From Gemmatimonadaceae bacterium (GTDB taxonomy: Bacteria > Gemmatimonadota > Gemmatimonadetes > Gemmatimonadales > Gemmatimonadaceae): a DNA stretch of 64,000 nucleotides. The translations under genes were made by a program, and so were the position numbers. This document shows, piece by piece, positions 56,050 to 64,000 of this stretch. A model generated the notes under the pieces. It saw only the letters and a program-made list of their open reading frames with translations. It searched no databases and was not told the DNA's origin. Numbering within the stretch: position 1 is the first letter of the stretch; each line of letters begins with the position of its first letter. The DNA is taken from NCBI GenBank assembly GCA_036496605.1, contig DASXKV010000029.1, positions 78,548-142,547 of the forward strand, read 5' to 3'.

Positions 56050-57351
56050 ATGCGAAGCCTAACGAAGCAGCTGGTCCTCGCGCTCGTCATCGCCGCTCCG
56101 GCGGGAGCGCAAACGATTGCGATCGTCGGTGGAACGGTCTATCCCGTGAGTGGGCCTGCCATTAGCAATGGCACCGTCGTCATTCGGGATGGACGGATTC
56201 TCGCCGTCGGCGCGAATGTGCCGGTGCCCGCAGACGCACAGCGCATCGACGCCGCCGGTAAGATCGTCACGCCGGGCCTCGTGAACGCGGCAACGCAACT
56301 CACGATCACCGAGATTAGCGCGGTCAACTCGACTCGCAACTCCTCGGCGCGTGGGCGTGAAGGAATCGCCGCGGCTTTCACCGTTTGGGACGGCTTGAAC
56401 CCGCTGTCCGTGTTGGTTCCGCCAGCCCGAGCGGCCGGCATAACGACTGTCGTCATCGAGCCGCGCGGTGGCATCATCGCCGGACAAGCCGCCGTGCTCC
56501 ATCTCGTCGAAGGTGACGCCGCCGACATCGTGATGCGAGCGCCGGCGGCAATGGTTGGCCAGATCGGTGCGCAGCAAGGGGGTGGTGGCGGCGGCGGGCA
56601 ACAAGCGCTCGTTCAGTCGCGCGGCGAGCTGATGATGCGATTGCGCGAGGTGCTCGACGATGCGCGCGCATATAGCCGTCGAAAGGCCGACTACGAACGT
56701 GCTCAAACCCGGCAGTTCGCCGCGAGCCGTGCCGACCTCGAGGCACTCATCCCCGTGCTCGATGGACGCGTTCCGCTCCTGCTCGAGGCGGACCGCTCGA
56801 GCGACATCGAGAGTGCGATCAAGCTCGCTCAGGACTACAAGCTGAAGCTGATCATCGGCGGCGGGTCAGAGGCGTGGATGGTTGCGGAGAAGCTGGCAGC
56901 GGCGAAGGTGCCGGTGCTCACCGGCGCGATGAACAATATCCCGCGCAACTTCTCCACGCTGGGCACGCGTCAGGAGAACGCGGGCCTGCTTCGTCGTGCT
57001 GGTGTGACAGTCGCTCTGATCGGCAACGCCGGGGGCGGCGATGAGGATGCTTTCAACGTTCGCAACGTGCGATTCGAAGCGGGTAATGCAGTTGCGTACG
57101 GCATGTCGCGCGAGGATGCGCTGCGCGCGATCACATTGACGCCTGCCGAGATCTTCGGGGTCGCCGATCGCGTCGGATCGTTGCAGCCGGGACGTGATGC
57201 CGACGTCGTCGTCTGGTCCGGTGATCCGTTCGAGTTCGCGACGCAGCCGGAGCATGTGTTCATTCGCGGTCGCGAAGTTCACGACGTGACAAGGCAGGAC
57301 ATGCTGGAGCAGCGGTATAGGTCGCTGCCGCCGAGCTATCGGCGACCGTAG
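56050..57351 (+). CDS. Amidohydrolase-like protein with degenerate metal site
   Basis: The 433-residue protein has a signal peptide ending at about residue 20 (APAGAQ) and the same overall fold as its upstream neighbour, ending with TLTPAEIFGVADRVGSLQPGRDADVV. The metal-binding HxH is replaced: residues 74-83 read TPGLVNAATQ, giving Ala81 and Gln83. It is encoded with no gap after the intact paralogue and has a Gly-rich loop (QQGGGGGGGQQ). It may be a regulatory or structural partner of the neighbour, or use another chemistry. Confidence 0.8.
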   Translation: MRSLTKQLVLALVIAAPAGAQTIAIVGGTVYPVSGPAISNGTVVIRDGRILAVGANVPVPADAQRIDAAGKIVTPGLVNAATQLTITEISAVNSTRNSSARGREGIAAAFTVWDGLNPLSVLVPPARAAGITTVVIEPRGGIIAGQAAVLHLVEGDAADIVMRAPAAMVGQIGAQQGGGGGGGQQALVQSRGELMMRLREVLDDARAYSRRKADYERAQTRQFAASRADLEALIPVLDGRVPLLLEADRSSDIESAIKLAQDYKLKLIIGGGSEAWMVAEKLAAAKVPVLTGAMNNIPRNFSTLGTRQENAGLLRRAGVTVALIGNAGGGDEDAFNVRNVRFEAGNAVAYGMSREDALRAITLTPAEIFGVADRVGSLQPGRDADVVVWSGDPFEFATQPEHVFIRGREVHDVTRQDMLEQRYRSLPPSYRRP

Positions 57352-57377
57352 AGGGTAGAGCGTAGAGGGTAGAGGGC
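57349..57377. repeat. TAGAGGG repeat beginning at a stop codon
   Basis: The repeat TAGAGGGTAGAGCGTAGAGGGTAGAGGG starts with the TAG stop codon of the preceding amidohydrolase-like gene. A related array is found at 51841-51906 at the stop of an unrelated gene. No gene is present here. Confidence 0.7.
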
Positions 57378-57396
57378 AAACACAAACCACAGCGTG

Positions 57397-59331
57397 TCAT
57401 CCTGAGCGAACCAAGACGGAGGCGGTGAACGCCTTCGACACTTCGCTCGTAACGCCGCGACCCGCGACCCGGAGCTCGCGCAATTTGGGCAGGCGTTCGA
57501 GTTTCGCCACGCCAGAGTTTGTAAGACCGTGACAGGCGTCGAACGTGATCCGCTCGAGAGAGTCCATCGTCGAGAGCAATTCCGGTGTACGATCGGTGAT
57601 TGTCGTGTAGCTGTTGAAGTAGTACGAGAGTCCCGGGAGCTTGGTCAGGTGCTCAGTAGCGGCGTCCGTTGTATCTCGGCAGTACATGAGTACGAGTGAT
57701 TCGAGTCGCTCACACCGTCCGATGTGACGGTAGCCCGTGTCGGGTATATCCATCGGCATGAGCTCGCGAAGCGACGGAAACTCGGGCAGCGCCGCGACGC
57801 CTTCGTCATCGACGTTGAGACAACTCACCGACAATCCACGCAGCTTCGGTATCCTGCTCAGCGCGTGGAAGCCGCGCGTCCGCAGATTGTGGCAGCGTCG
57901 GCCCCAGATCATCTCGAGACTGCGCGACTGACTCAAGGCGACCCAGCCATCGTCGCCGGTGGCGGTGTCCTGCGCGCCAAGAAAGCGAAGCTTTGGCATG
58001 CGCGCGATCTGCGGCATCCAGTTGTCCTTCGCATTCACGGCAAGCCAGCCAAGGTTCGGCAGCGAGACGAGCGGTTCCATCGCCGCTGCCGTAATAGCCA
58101 GATTCGCGTCGTCGAGGTTCAAGCCGAAGAGCCCATCCATTCCGCGCAAATGCTGGATACCGTTATCCGTGAAGCGTCCGCGCAGCGTCAGATAATTCGG
58201 CGCGGATCGATAGCTTGTCAGGGCAAATTCGGGCTCGCCGCCCTGCCACGTCTTGAACACCGGCATCTCGTGCAGCATGCGAAGACCGGCATCGTTGACC
58301 TCGGTCCCGGTCGTCAGCTCGCGCAAGCGCGGCTTGCCGGCGAGCGAGGCGAGCGCTCCATCGCCGGTGCGCGTGCCGCCGAGATCCACGCGTTCCAGTT
58401 GTTGACAGTTTGCTAAATATCGCGCGCCACGATCGCTGATCGCGGTCCAGTGCAGGCCGACCAACTCGAGTGCCGGGAGATCGCGCAGGATCGTCAGGCC
58501 GTCATCGGTGACGGCGGTGCCGTCGAGATTGAGTGTTTTGAGTCCGCCGAGCCGACGGAGATGGCGCACGCCGGCGTCTGTCACGCCTTGCGATCCGGCG
58601 AGGTCCACTGCGCCCAACGAATCGATGCGACACAGCTCCGCGAGAATCTCATCGGTCATCTGCCCCTCAGCATCGAGACGCAGGTGAGGATGACCGGCGA
58701 GAAAATCCATGATCTCGTCCCAGTCGCGCGACTCGAAGACCGGTGGGTCTTCACCCTCGACTGGCTTCCTCACGCGCACCGGCTTCGCAGCGAGCCGGCG
58801 TTCCCGTCTGGGCGACTGTGTGAATGAGCGTAGCGCGTCCCAGCTCGGAAACCCGTGCTCCACGGCAACGAGATAGCGAGCGTCGTCGACGGAGAGATCG
58901 ACGTCGTCGGCTTCATGTGTGGGCCGTTTGCCGAGGTCGAGTTGAGCGTATGTGCGAAACGCCGACCAGGTACGTCGATGCCATGTGTAGCGATAGAGTC
59001 GCTCCATCGCCTCCGCAGTCCCGGTGCGATACGCGTCGAGGAGCACGTCGGCCATCGTCTCGTAGCGGGCGAGCGCGGCCTGACCTGTCGCCCGCGCTTC
59101 GGCATCGCGTGTCTCGACGACTCGCACGAGCTCTGCCCAGCCGTCGAACCCATACTCGCGCGCGAGGGCCAGCTGCACGTCACGCAGCGTCGGAGCATTA
59201 GGCGGATTCTGAATTGCTCGCGCGAAGCGCGCTCGCGCTTCCGGATCGTTGACCCGAAGCGCGGCGAGCCAGCGCTTCGCTTCCTTCTTGAGGCTCTCTA
59301 GACTACGGTCGCGTGCGTGCGCGTCGCTCAT
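57397..59331 (-). CDS. Large leucine-rich-repeat protein with an N-terminal YGF/W domain
   Basis: The 644-residue protein begins with a domain of about 190 residues that twice carries the pattern YGF(D/P)xW..L (near residues 60-68 and 159-167), seen in ankyrin-associated modules. From about residue 230 to the end it consists of irregular leucine-rich repeats with LxxLxLxxTxxTDxG-type units, for example LGGLKTLNLDGTAVTDDGL and LRELTTGTEVNDAGL. No signal peptide or membrane segment is seen. Its function is unknown; the repeats suggest protein binding. A divergent intergenic region lies upstream. Confidence 0.85.
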   Translation of the reverse strand: MSDAHARDRSLESLKKEAKRWLAALRVNDPEARARFARAIQNPPNAPTLRDVQLALAREYGFDGWAELVRVVETRDAEARATGQAALARYETMADVLLDAYRTGTAEAMERLYRYTWHRRTWSAFRTYAQLDLGKRPTHEADDVDLSVDDARYLVAVEHGFPSWDALRSFTQSPRRERRLAAKPVRVRKPVEGEDPPVFESRDWDEIMDFLAGHPHLRLDAEGQMTDEILAELCRIDSLGAVDLAGSQGVTDAGVRHLRRLGGLKTLNLDGTAVTDDGLTILRDLPALELVGLHWTAISDRGARYLANCQQLERVDLGGTRTGDGALASLAGKPRLRELTTGTEVNDAGLRMLHEMPVFKTWQGGEPEFALTSYRSAPNYLTLRGRFTDNGIQHLRGMDGLFGLNLDDANLAITAAAMEPLVSLPNLGWLAVNAKDNWMPQIARMPKLRFLGAQDTATGDDGWVALSQSRSLEMIWGRRCHNLRTRGFHALSRIPKLRGLSVSCLNVDDEGVAALPEFPSLRELMPMDIPDTGYRHIGRCERLESLVLMYCRDTTDAATEHLTKLPGLSYYFNSYTTITDRTPELLSTMDSLERITFDACHGLTNSGVAKLERLPKLRELRVAGRGVTSEVSKAFTASVLVRSG

Positions 59332-59583
59332 GGACCTTCCTCCGTATCGCCGGACGGTCCGCTGAGCACCGGCAGGAGAAAGGGATCAACCCTGCGGTTC
59401 AGTCGTGCTTCATCGGGTGGGAGAATTCCCTTGCCGCGGACTGGAGGCGCCCCGAGTGCGCGCTGCCCGAACGTTCGCGGGCGTTGGGGGAACCGTCAAG
59501 CGGCTGCTTTTCGCTGTCGCTCAACGCAGATGGTCTTATGTGGAGTCGCACGCGCTGCTCGCGCGTGCTCCTGCTCCTCTCCC
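59332..59583. other. Intergenic region with GC-rich palindromic element, copy B
   Basis: No convincing gene is in this 252-bp spacer. At 59542-59587 lies a copy of the palindromic element also found at 23992 (minus strand GTGAGGGAGAGGAGCAGGAGC..., ending GACTCC). It begins exactly at the MFS gene's TGA stop, so it is probably part of that transcript's 3' end. The rest should hold the promoter of the LRR gene. Confidence 0.6.
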
Positions 59584-60840
59584 TCACTCCGGCAACCGCT
59601 GGCCGCGCGTCTCGATGGCGAACGGGATCACGAGCAGGCCGAGCCCGAACGCGAGGCCCGTCAGGGCCACCGGGGCGCCTAACGATCCAGCGCGCAGCAC
59701 CGCCGCGGCCAGCGCGAAGTTCACGGCGGCGCCCACAAATCGGCCGACCGACGTGCTGAACGCGAAGGCCGTTGCGCGGACGCGCGTGTCGTATTGCTCC
59801 GGCAGCCAGAGGCTGAATGCCGCGAAGTTGCCGCCGGCGAAACCCATGAAAAACAGGATGACGATGAACGGCACGAGGCCGTCCGGTCGCGAGAGCGCCC
59901 AGCCGAACGCGAGGGGGATGGTCACCATCATCCCAGCGAAATAGAGCGCGAGCGTGCGACGTCGCCCCCACCGCTCCGCGAGGATCGGGAGGCAGAGGCA
60001 GCCGAGGATCGTGCCGGTGGAGAGCACGGCTGTGCCCAAGGACACCAGCCGCGCCCCGGCCCGCGGCGACATCCCCGCCTGTCGCGCGAGCGTCGTGATG
60101 GCCGTCGGCTCGTAAACGGCGCCGGCCCACAGGCCGATGATCGCGACGGTGAGCAGCGTCGCGTTCACGATCGTGCGTCGTCGATACGTCGGGCCGAAGA
60201 GCTCCGCGAGCGGGCTCCCGGTGCGCCGCACCGCGGCCGTCTGTACGCGCCTCCAGCGCTCGGGCTCGCGCACCCTCGAGAACGTGAACAGCGACACGAT
60301 CACAGGGACGAAGCCGCAGAGGAACATCGCGCGCCATCCGTAGCGCGCACCGACGGTGTAGTTGAGCGCCGCGGCGACGAAAAAGCCGAAGTAGTAGCCC
60401 GTCTGGAGGTAGCCGGCTCCCATCTTTCGCCGATCCTCCGGCCACGCCTCCGCGACATAGGTGCCGGCCATCGCCCACTCGCCGCCCACGCCGACGCCGG
60501 CGAGGAAACGGAACACGCCGAGCTGCCACACCGTCGTCGCGAACGCCGAGAGGCCGGTGAACAGCGCATAGACGAGGATCGTTGCAGCCAGAGAGCGCGT
60601 ACGTCCAAATCGGTCGGCGATCGGCCCCCAGAGAAATGAAAAGCCCCAGCCGACGAGGAACAGCGCGAACAGCAGCGAGCCGACCGACGCCACGTTCCGC
60701 GGCGACGCGTACATCCCCGAGCGTGGCAGTAGCTCGGTGAGCGCCGGCGCAAGCACCAGAGCGTAGATCACCGAGTCCATGCCGTCGAGGAGCCAGCCGG
60801 CCCAAGCGGCCCAGAACCCGGCGACCTGCTGCCGATTCAG
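59584..60840 (-). CDS. MFS transporter, probable carboxylate:proton symporter
   Basis: The sequence from FWAAWAGWLLDGMDSVIYAL to the C-terminus has 12 probable membrane spans; GWLLDGMDS fits the SHS/AAHS-type MFS families that carry organic acids. Between spans 2-3 and 8-9 are the usual basic loops (RFGRTRSLAA, AERWGRRRTLALY). A CTG at 60840, overlapping the upstream stop as CTGA, gives 418 residues; longer frames would run into the acyl-CoA ligase gene. It follows that gene, so it may import the ligase substrate. Confidence 0.8.
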   Translation of the reverse strand: MNRQQVAGFWAAWAGWLLDGMDSVIYALVLAPALTELLPRSGMYASPRNVASVGSLLFALFLVGWGFSFLWGPIADRFGRTRSLAATILVYALFTGLSAFATTVWQLGVFRFLAGVGVGGEWAMAGTYVAEAWPEDRRKMGAGYLQTGYYFGFFVAAALNYTVGARYGWRAMFLCGFVPVIVSLFTFSRVREPERWRRVQTAAVRRTGSPLAELFGPTYRRRTIVNATLLTVAIIGLWAGAVYEPTAITTLARQAGMSPRAGARLVSLGTAVLSTGTILGCLCLPILAERWGRRRTLALYFAGMMVTIPLAFGWALSRPDGLVPFIVILFFMGFAGGNFAAFSLWLPEQYDTRVRATAFAFSTSVGRFVGAAVNFALAAAVLRAGSLGAPVALTGLAFGLGLLVIPFAIETRGQRLPE

Positions 60841-62336
60841 CGGTGTCCGGGCGCCTCGGCTGGCGGCGGGAGCAGATGCTTCTGGACCTTCCCGAGCGCC
60901 GTCCGGGGGAGCGCCTCCATCCGGATGAAGGCGCGCGGGATCTTGAACGACGCCAGTTGGGCGCGGCATAGACGTTCGAGCTCCGTGACGTCGAGGGTGT
61001 CGTCGGCGCAGATGTATGCGATAGGGACCTCTCCGCGCGCCTCGTCAGGCAGGCCGACGACGACGGCCTCCCGCACGCGCGAATCCTCCAGCAGCAGCTC
61101 CTCGATCTCGCGCGGGTAGATGTTGAAGCCGCCGCTGATGATCAAGTCACCCCGCCGCCCACGAAGGTGATAGTGGCCGTCGTTCGACCGGATCGCGAGG
61201 TCACCGGTGCGAAACCAACCGTCGTGGAATGCGGCCGCCGTCGCCTCGGGGCGGCGCCAGTAGCCGGCGAAGAGGTGCGGCGAACGGATCTCCACTTCGC
61301 CGACCGCGTCATCGCCCACCACGGCGCCGTCGTCACCGACGAGGCGAGCCGAGACGCCCGGGAGCGGGAACCCCACCGAGCCGGCGCGCCGCTCGCCCTC
61401 GTACGGGTTGCTCATGATCATGAGCGACTCGCTCATGCCGTAGCGCTCGAGGATCGTGTGGCCATACCGGGCGCGGAACGCCTCGAGCACGTGCGTCGGC
61501 AGTGGCGCCGAACCGGAGACGAAGAGCCGTGCGGCGCGCGCGATCGCCGCGGTCTGCGCGTCGGGAACGACGGCCGGGTCGAGCATTCGCACGTACACCG
61601 TCGGCACGCCGAAGACCACCGTCGGCGCGAACGCGGCCATCGCCGCGGGCGTGGCGCGCTGGTCGAACCGCTCGAGCAGGCGCATGCGGCAGCCGCTGAG
61701 CAGCCAGCAGTGCACGCCGTTCCCAAGGCCGTGCACGTGGAACAGCGGCAGCATCGCGAGGTAGCGATCGGCCTCGGTGAAGCGCCACACCGTCGCGAGC
61801 GTGATGCCGTTCGTCGCCAGATTGTTGTGCGTGAGCACCGCCCCCTTCGCGACGCCGGTGGTTCCGGACGTGTAGATGATCAGCGCTGGATCATCGCCGT
61901 CGAGCGACACGTCGGAGCGCGACGCCGGGCGCGACGCGGCGCCGGCGCTCAGCGCGTCGATGCGCCACAGCGTCGCGCTGGCGGGATACGTCGCGTCCGC
62001 GTTAGGCATGACGACGGTGGCGACCGGCTCGGCATCGGCGATGATGTGCCGCAGCTCGCGCTCACGGTATAGCGTGTTGATCGGCACGAGCACCGCGCCA
62101 AGCCGCGCGCAGGCGAGAAATATGTCGAGGAATGGGGCGCCATTCGGGAGGTTCACGCAGAGTCGGTCGCCGCGGCGAAGTCCGCGCGCCGCGAGCTCAG
62201 CGGCCATCCGGTCCGCGCGGGTGTCCACCTCACCGAAGGTGAGGGCGACGACCGAACCGGCGTCGTCGAGATACTCCAGCCCCACGCGATCCGCGCGTCC
62301 GCGGAGCGAGGCATCGAAGAGCTGCGTCAGATGCAC
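60837..62336 (-). CDS. Acyl-CoA ligase, malonyl-CoA synthetase-like
   Basis: The 499-residue adenylate-forming enzyme has the AMP-binding motif IYTSGTTGVAKGAVLTHNNL, ERYGMSESLMIMSNPYEGER near residue 300 (as in MatB-like malonyl/methylmalonyl-CoA synthetases), and the C-terminal GKVQK lysine near residue 485. It activates a short- or dicarboxylic acid to its CoA ester. It starts with GTG 62336. An MFS carrier follows, overlapping by 4 nt, suggesting uptake and activation of the same compound. Confidence 0.85.
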   Translation of the reverse strand: MHLTQLFDASLRGRADRVGLEYLDDAGSVVALTFGEVDTRADRMAAELAARGLRRGDRLCVNLPNGAPFLDIFLACARLGAVLVPINTLYRERELRHIIADAEPVATVVMPNADATYPASATLWRIDALSAGAASRPASRSDVSLDGDDPALIIYTSGTTGVAKGAVLTHNNLATNGITLATVWRFTEADRYLAMLPLFHVHGLGNGVHCWLLSGCRMRLLERFDQRATPAAMAAFAPTVVFGVPTVYVRMLDPAVVPDAQTAAIARAARLFVSGSAPLPTHVLEAFRARYGHTILERYGMSESLMIMSNPYEGERRAGSVGFPLPGVSARLVGDDGAVVGDDAVGEVEIRSPHLFAGYWRRPEATAAAFHDGWFRTGDLAIRSNDGHYHLRGRRGDLIISGGFNIYPREIEELLLEDSRVREAVVVGLPDEARGEVPIAYICADDTLDVTELERLCRAQLASFKIPRAFIRMEALPRTALGKVQKHLLPPPAEAPGHR

Positions 62337-62388
62337 GGCACGTTCGTTAGGTGGCAGTCCCCGTCTCGCCGAATTAGGGACTGGCCGA

Positions 62389-63066
62389 CTATGGTTTGGA
62401 GAGCAGCTTCACTGCATGCTCGGCGAGCGCTTCCATCTGCCGCTCGCGCTGCCGAGCCCACCGGGGCAACCGAACCAAGTTGGCTCCGAACGCGAAGAGT
62501 GACATTCCGCCGAACATCGCGAGGATCAGGAGCGCCTTCCCCGGCTTGCCAGCGGCAGCGACCACTGCGCCCATGAGTGCCGACATTCCGCCCAGCACGA
62601 CCGCGAGTCCGTTGAGGCCGATGGCGTCCTCCTTGAGGGTGCTGAGGCGGAGCTGTTCACCACGCTCGTTAGGCTCGACGGAGATATGCAGGTTGCCCTG
62701 CGACCATTGGCGGAGCCCGCCGGAAGTCGTTACGTGCCCCTGCGTTCCGAACGTTGTCCTGAATTCAGAAATCAGTTGCTCCCACTCCCGATCCGTTGGG
62801 GCTCGCGGTAACTCGACCACCCGCGACACTCCGACCGGCAGCCCGAAGGACCGCCGCATGGGCGCCGACCTCCCGCGCGCGTCGAGTCTCTCCGCAGCTT
62901 GCGCGATTCGTGCTGGCTCGATGCCCGCCTCTTGACCAATGCCCTGGAGCTCATCGAGGGTCAGCCCGCCGGAATCGGCGGGCAGCGCCTGATCGCGCGT
63001 TTCGCCCGTCGTCGCGAGACTGAAGATCTCGCGTGCTTCCTCGTCCCCGTATCGACGCTTGGTCAT
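62389..63066 (-). CDS. 2-TM protein with an N-terminal helical domain
   Basis: The start is ATG 63066 (MTKRRYGDEEAREIFSLA), 225 residues; an open frame continuing upstream lies in low-GC3 repeat DNA and is not coding. An N-terminal helical domain of about 80 residues is followed by a hydrophilic domain and two close hydrophobic spans (LAVVLGGMSALMGAVVAAAG and LLILAMFGGMSLFAFGANLV) near residues 150-190. The protein is unrecognised. Confidence 0.7.
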   Translation of the reverse strand: MTKRRYGDEEAREIFSLATTGETRDQALPADSGGLTLDELQGIGQEAGIEPARIAQAAERLDARGRSAPMRRSFGLPVGVSRVVELPRAPTDREWEQLISEFRTTFGTQGHVTTSGGLRQWSQGNLHISVEPNERGEQLRLSTLKEDAIGLNGLAVVLGGMSALMGAVVAAAGKPGKALLILAMFGGMSLFAFGANLVRLPRWARQRERQMEALAEHAVKLLSKP

Positions 63067-63409
63067 GGCTATCGATTGTACGGTCGCCGCTTCGCACGCG
63101 CTACCGTCTCGCCGGCGCCGAAGAGGTGCGAGACGCCGTTCGGCACTTCGCGCCGTTCGGGAGGCCGCCTTCCGCTTCTTGCGGGTGTCGTTACCGCAGG
63201 ATGCGCTCGCATACCCCGAGCTCGATCGCTCCGTCTGGTACGACATCATCGAGGAGCTGTGCGAGCGCTGCGACGCCGCGCGCGTGCTGCGCCCCTCCCG
63301 CAAAAAAGGGAAACGCTCCAGATCCGAAGGTGACCGTTCCAAATCCGAAGGTGACCGTTCCAAATCTGAAGGCGCCGGCGGCAAAAACGTCGGCTCCGCT
63401 GCCGCATAG
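63065..63409 (+). CDS. Probable plus-strand gene with frameshift at an A6 tract, N-terminal part
   Basis: Codons from about 63140 to 63300 show strong high-GC third positions (for example EAAFRFLRVSLPQDALAYP...VWYDIIEELCERCDAARVL), so this frame is coding. It reads through A6 (63302-63307) and stops at 63409. Removing one A would join it in frame with the heptapeptide-repeat frame to a stop at 63737, a protein of about 223 residues. The start is uncertain: the ATG at 63065 overlaps the divergent gene's start, so a later start may be used. The function is unknown. Confidence 0.5.
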   Translation: MAIDCTVAASHALPSRRRRRGARRRSALRAVREAAFRFLRVSLPQDALAYPELDRSVWYDIIEELCERCDAARVLRPSRKKGKRSRSEGDRSKSEGDRSKSEGAGGKNVGSAAA

Positions 63410-63694
63410 GCAGCATCACCTGCCAACTCGTGAGGCGCTCGCGACAACTCGCGACGCGCCCCGCGCAAAATCGAAGGCGACGCGTGTAAAATCGAAGGCG
63501 ACGCGCGCTTCACGTGAGTGCACCGGGACAAAGTTGGACACGCCCGTCGCAAGAATGGCAGTCTCCCTGATTCGTTGGCAGGCGCCGGCTGCATTTCACG
63601 ACACGCCCGTCGCGCCTCACGACAGGACCGAAGCAAAACACGACGCGCCCGCGGCAAAACACGACACGCCCACGGCAAAACACGACACGCCCGC
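63317..63694 (+). repeat. Tandem array of eighteen 21-bp units encoding heptapeptides
   Basis: Eighteen units of exactly 21 bp with no indel run from TCCAGATCCGAAGGTGACCGT to GGCAAAACACGACACGCCCGC. In the frame with good third-position GC they read as heptads such as KVTVPNP, AKSKATR and AKHDTPx, giving a Lys/Ala/Pro/Asp-rich tail that continues to a TAG at 63737. That frame is +1 relative to the upstream coding frame. Central units are diverged but keep the period. A DNA- or RNA-binding tail is possible. Confidence 0.8.
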
Positions 63695-63895
63695 GATTGA
63701 TTCGCTGGCGCACCACGCATTCCTGCGCATCGACTAGGGACTTTGGCGCGCGCCGTGTTCTCTCTAGTACAGGGGCACTACAACGCGCACGACGCCGGCG
63801 GTGAGGGGTCCCGAGTCTTCGCCACGCGCGAGCGAAGGCGGGTGGATCACATAACGACAGGCGTCCAACTGCTTCACACCCAGGAGGGGGACAGT

Positions 63896-64000
63896 ATGAA
63901 GGCGAAAGACATTCGGAAGTTCGACATGCTGCGGCGCGTCCAGCAGCTCATGGATGCGTTCGCGGCGGAGCTGACGGTCGTGAATGCGACCCCGGCTCGG
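63896..64000 (+). CDS. Start of a gene of unknown function (3' end beyond window)
   Basis: The frame starts at ATG 63896, with a strong ribosome-binding site AGGAGGGGG at 63881-63889, and runs to the window edge (35 codons, MKAKDIRKFDMLRRVQQL). The N-terminal part is a charged amphipathic helix. I do not recognise it. Confidence 0.6.
   Translation, partial: MKAKDIRKFDMLRRVQQLMDAFAAELTVVNATPAR

Noticed and set aside
59399..60805. A 468-codon minus-strand frame opposite or overlapping the MFS gene region
   Set aside because: It is in another frame of the same stretch, lacks membrane-span patterns, and is dominated by Arg and Ala typical of shadow frames.
62389..63720. Extension of the 2-TM protein upstream to 63720 (443 codons)
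   Set aside because: The extra part is the 21-bp repeat DNA read antisense, with low third-position GC; the true start MTKRRYG at 63066 fits the family-like N-terminus.

Overview
This window is typical of a high-GC soil-type bacterium, and the gene content points to Gemmatimonadota. That assignment is an inference, not a demonstrated fact. It rests on the complete 14-gene complex I operon, the single-chain SdhC, outer-membrane and secreted proteins with Lys-Arg-Asp-Ser-rich leaders, and degenerate 2-TM and zinc-finger anti-sigma proteins. No phage, transposase, CRISPR array or rRNA gene is seen. One tRNA gene (Leu, CAA) is present. Coding density is very high. Most genes lie on the minus strand, with frequent 1-14 nt stop/start overlaps (ATGA, GTGA).

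Layout. 1-7433 (minus) holds a coupled operon: phosphoglucomutase/phosphomannomutase, a UPF0182 membrane protein, carbamate kinase, sucC, sucD and a PTS EIIA-like/CBS protein cut by the window edge. 7462-21997 (minus) is nuoA to nuoN in canonical order. 22254-27594 holds dcd (plus), a small tail-anchored protein, sdhC-sdhA-sdhB and mdh. 27682-29795 holds moaD-moaE-moaA and an HU/IHF gene with a clear terminator. 29887-34549 holds carA, secG, tpiA, pgk and gap. 34568-41821 holds comF, aroE, a low-molecular-weight phosphatase, tsaC, ispD, radA, dnaB and a family-4 uracil-DNA glycosylase. 41808-44794 holds coaBC, rpoZ, gmk and yicC. 44832-49628 holds a plug-domain outer-membrane protein, pepA and icd. 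49774-57351 is more accessory: a serine hydrolase, an M15-like peptidase, tRNA-Leu, an ECF sigma/anti-sigma/Spy-like module, a glycerophosphodiester phosphodiesterase and a pair of secreted amidohydrolase-fold proteins. 57397-64000 holds a long leucine-rich-repeat protein, an MFS carrier coupled to an acyl-CoA ligase, a 2-TM protein, a heptapeptide-repeat gene with a suspected frameshift, and the start of one more gene.

The genes together give the respiratory core (complex I, complex II, four TCA-cycle steps), lower glycolysis, molybdopterin synthesis, and housekeeping for replication, repair and cell envelope.

The most unusual signals lie outside ordinary genes. The octamer GCCTAACG occurs 23 times, roughly ten times more than composition predicts, in both orientations and mostly inside genes. 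Two intergenic spots are packed with CTAG, normally an avoided word. TAGAGGG-type repeats start exactly at the stop codons of two unrelated genes. A small GC-rich palindromic element follows sdhA and the MFS gene. At 63317-63694, eighteen phase-perfect 21-bp units encode heptapeptides, one base out of frame with the coding region upstream at an A6 tract.
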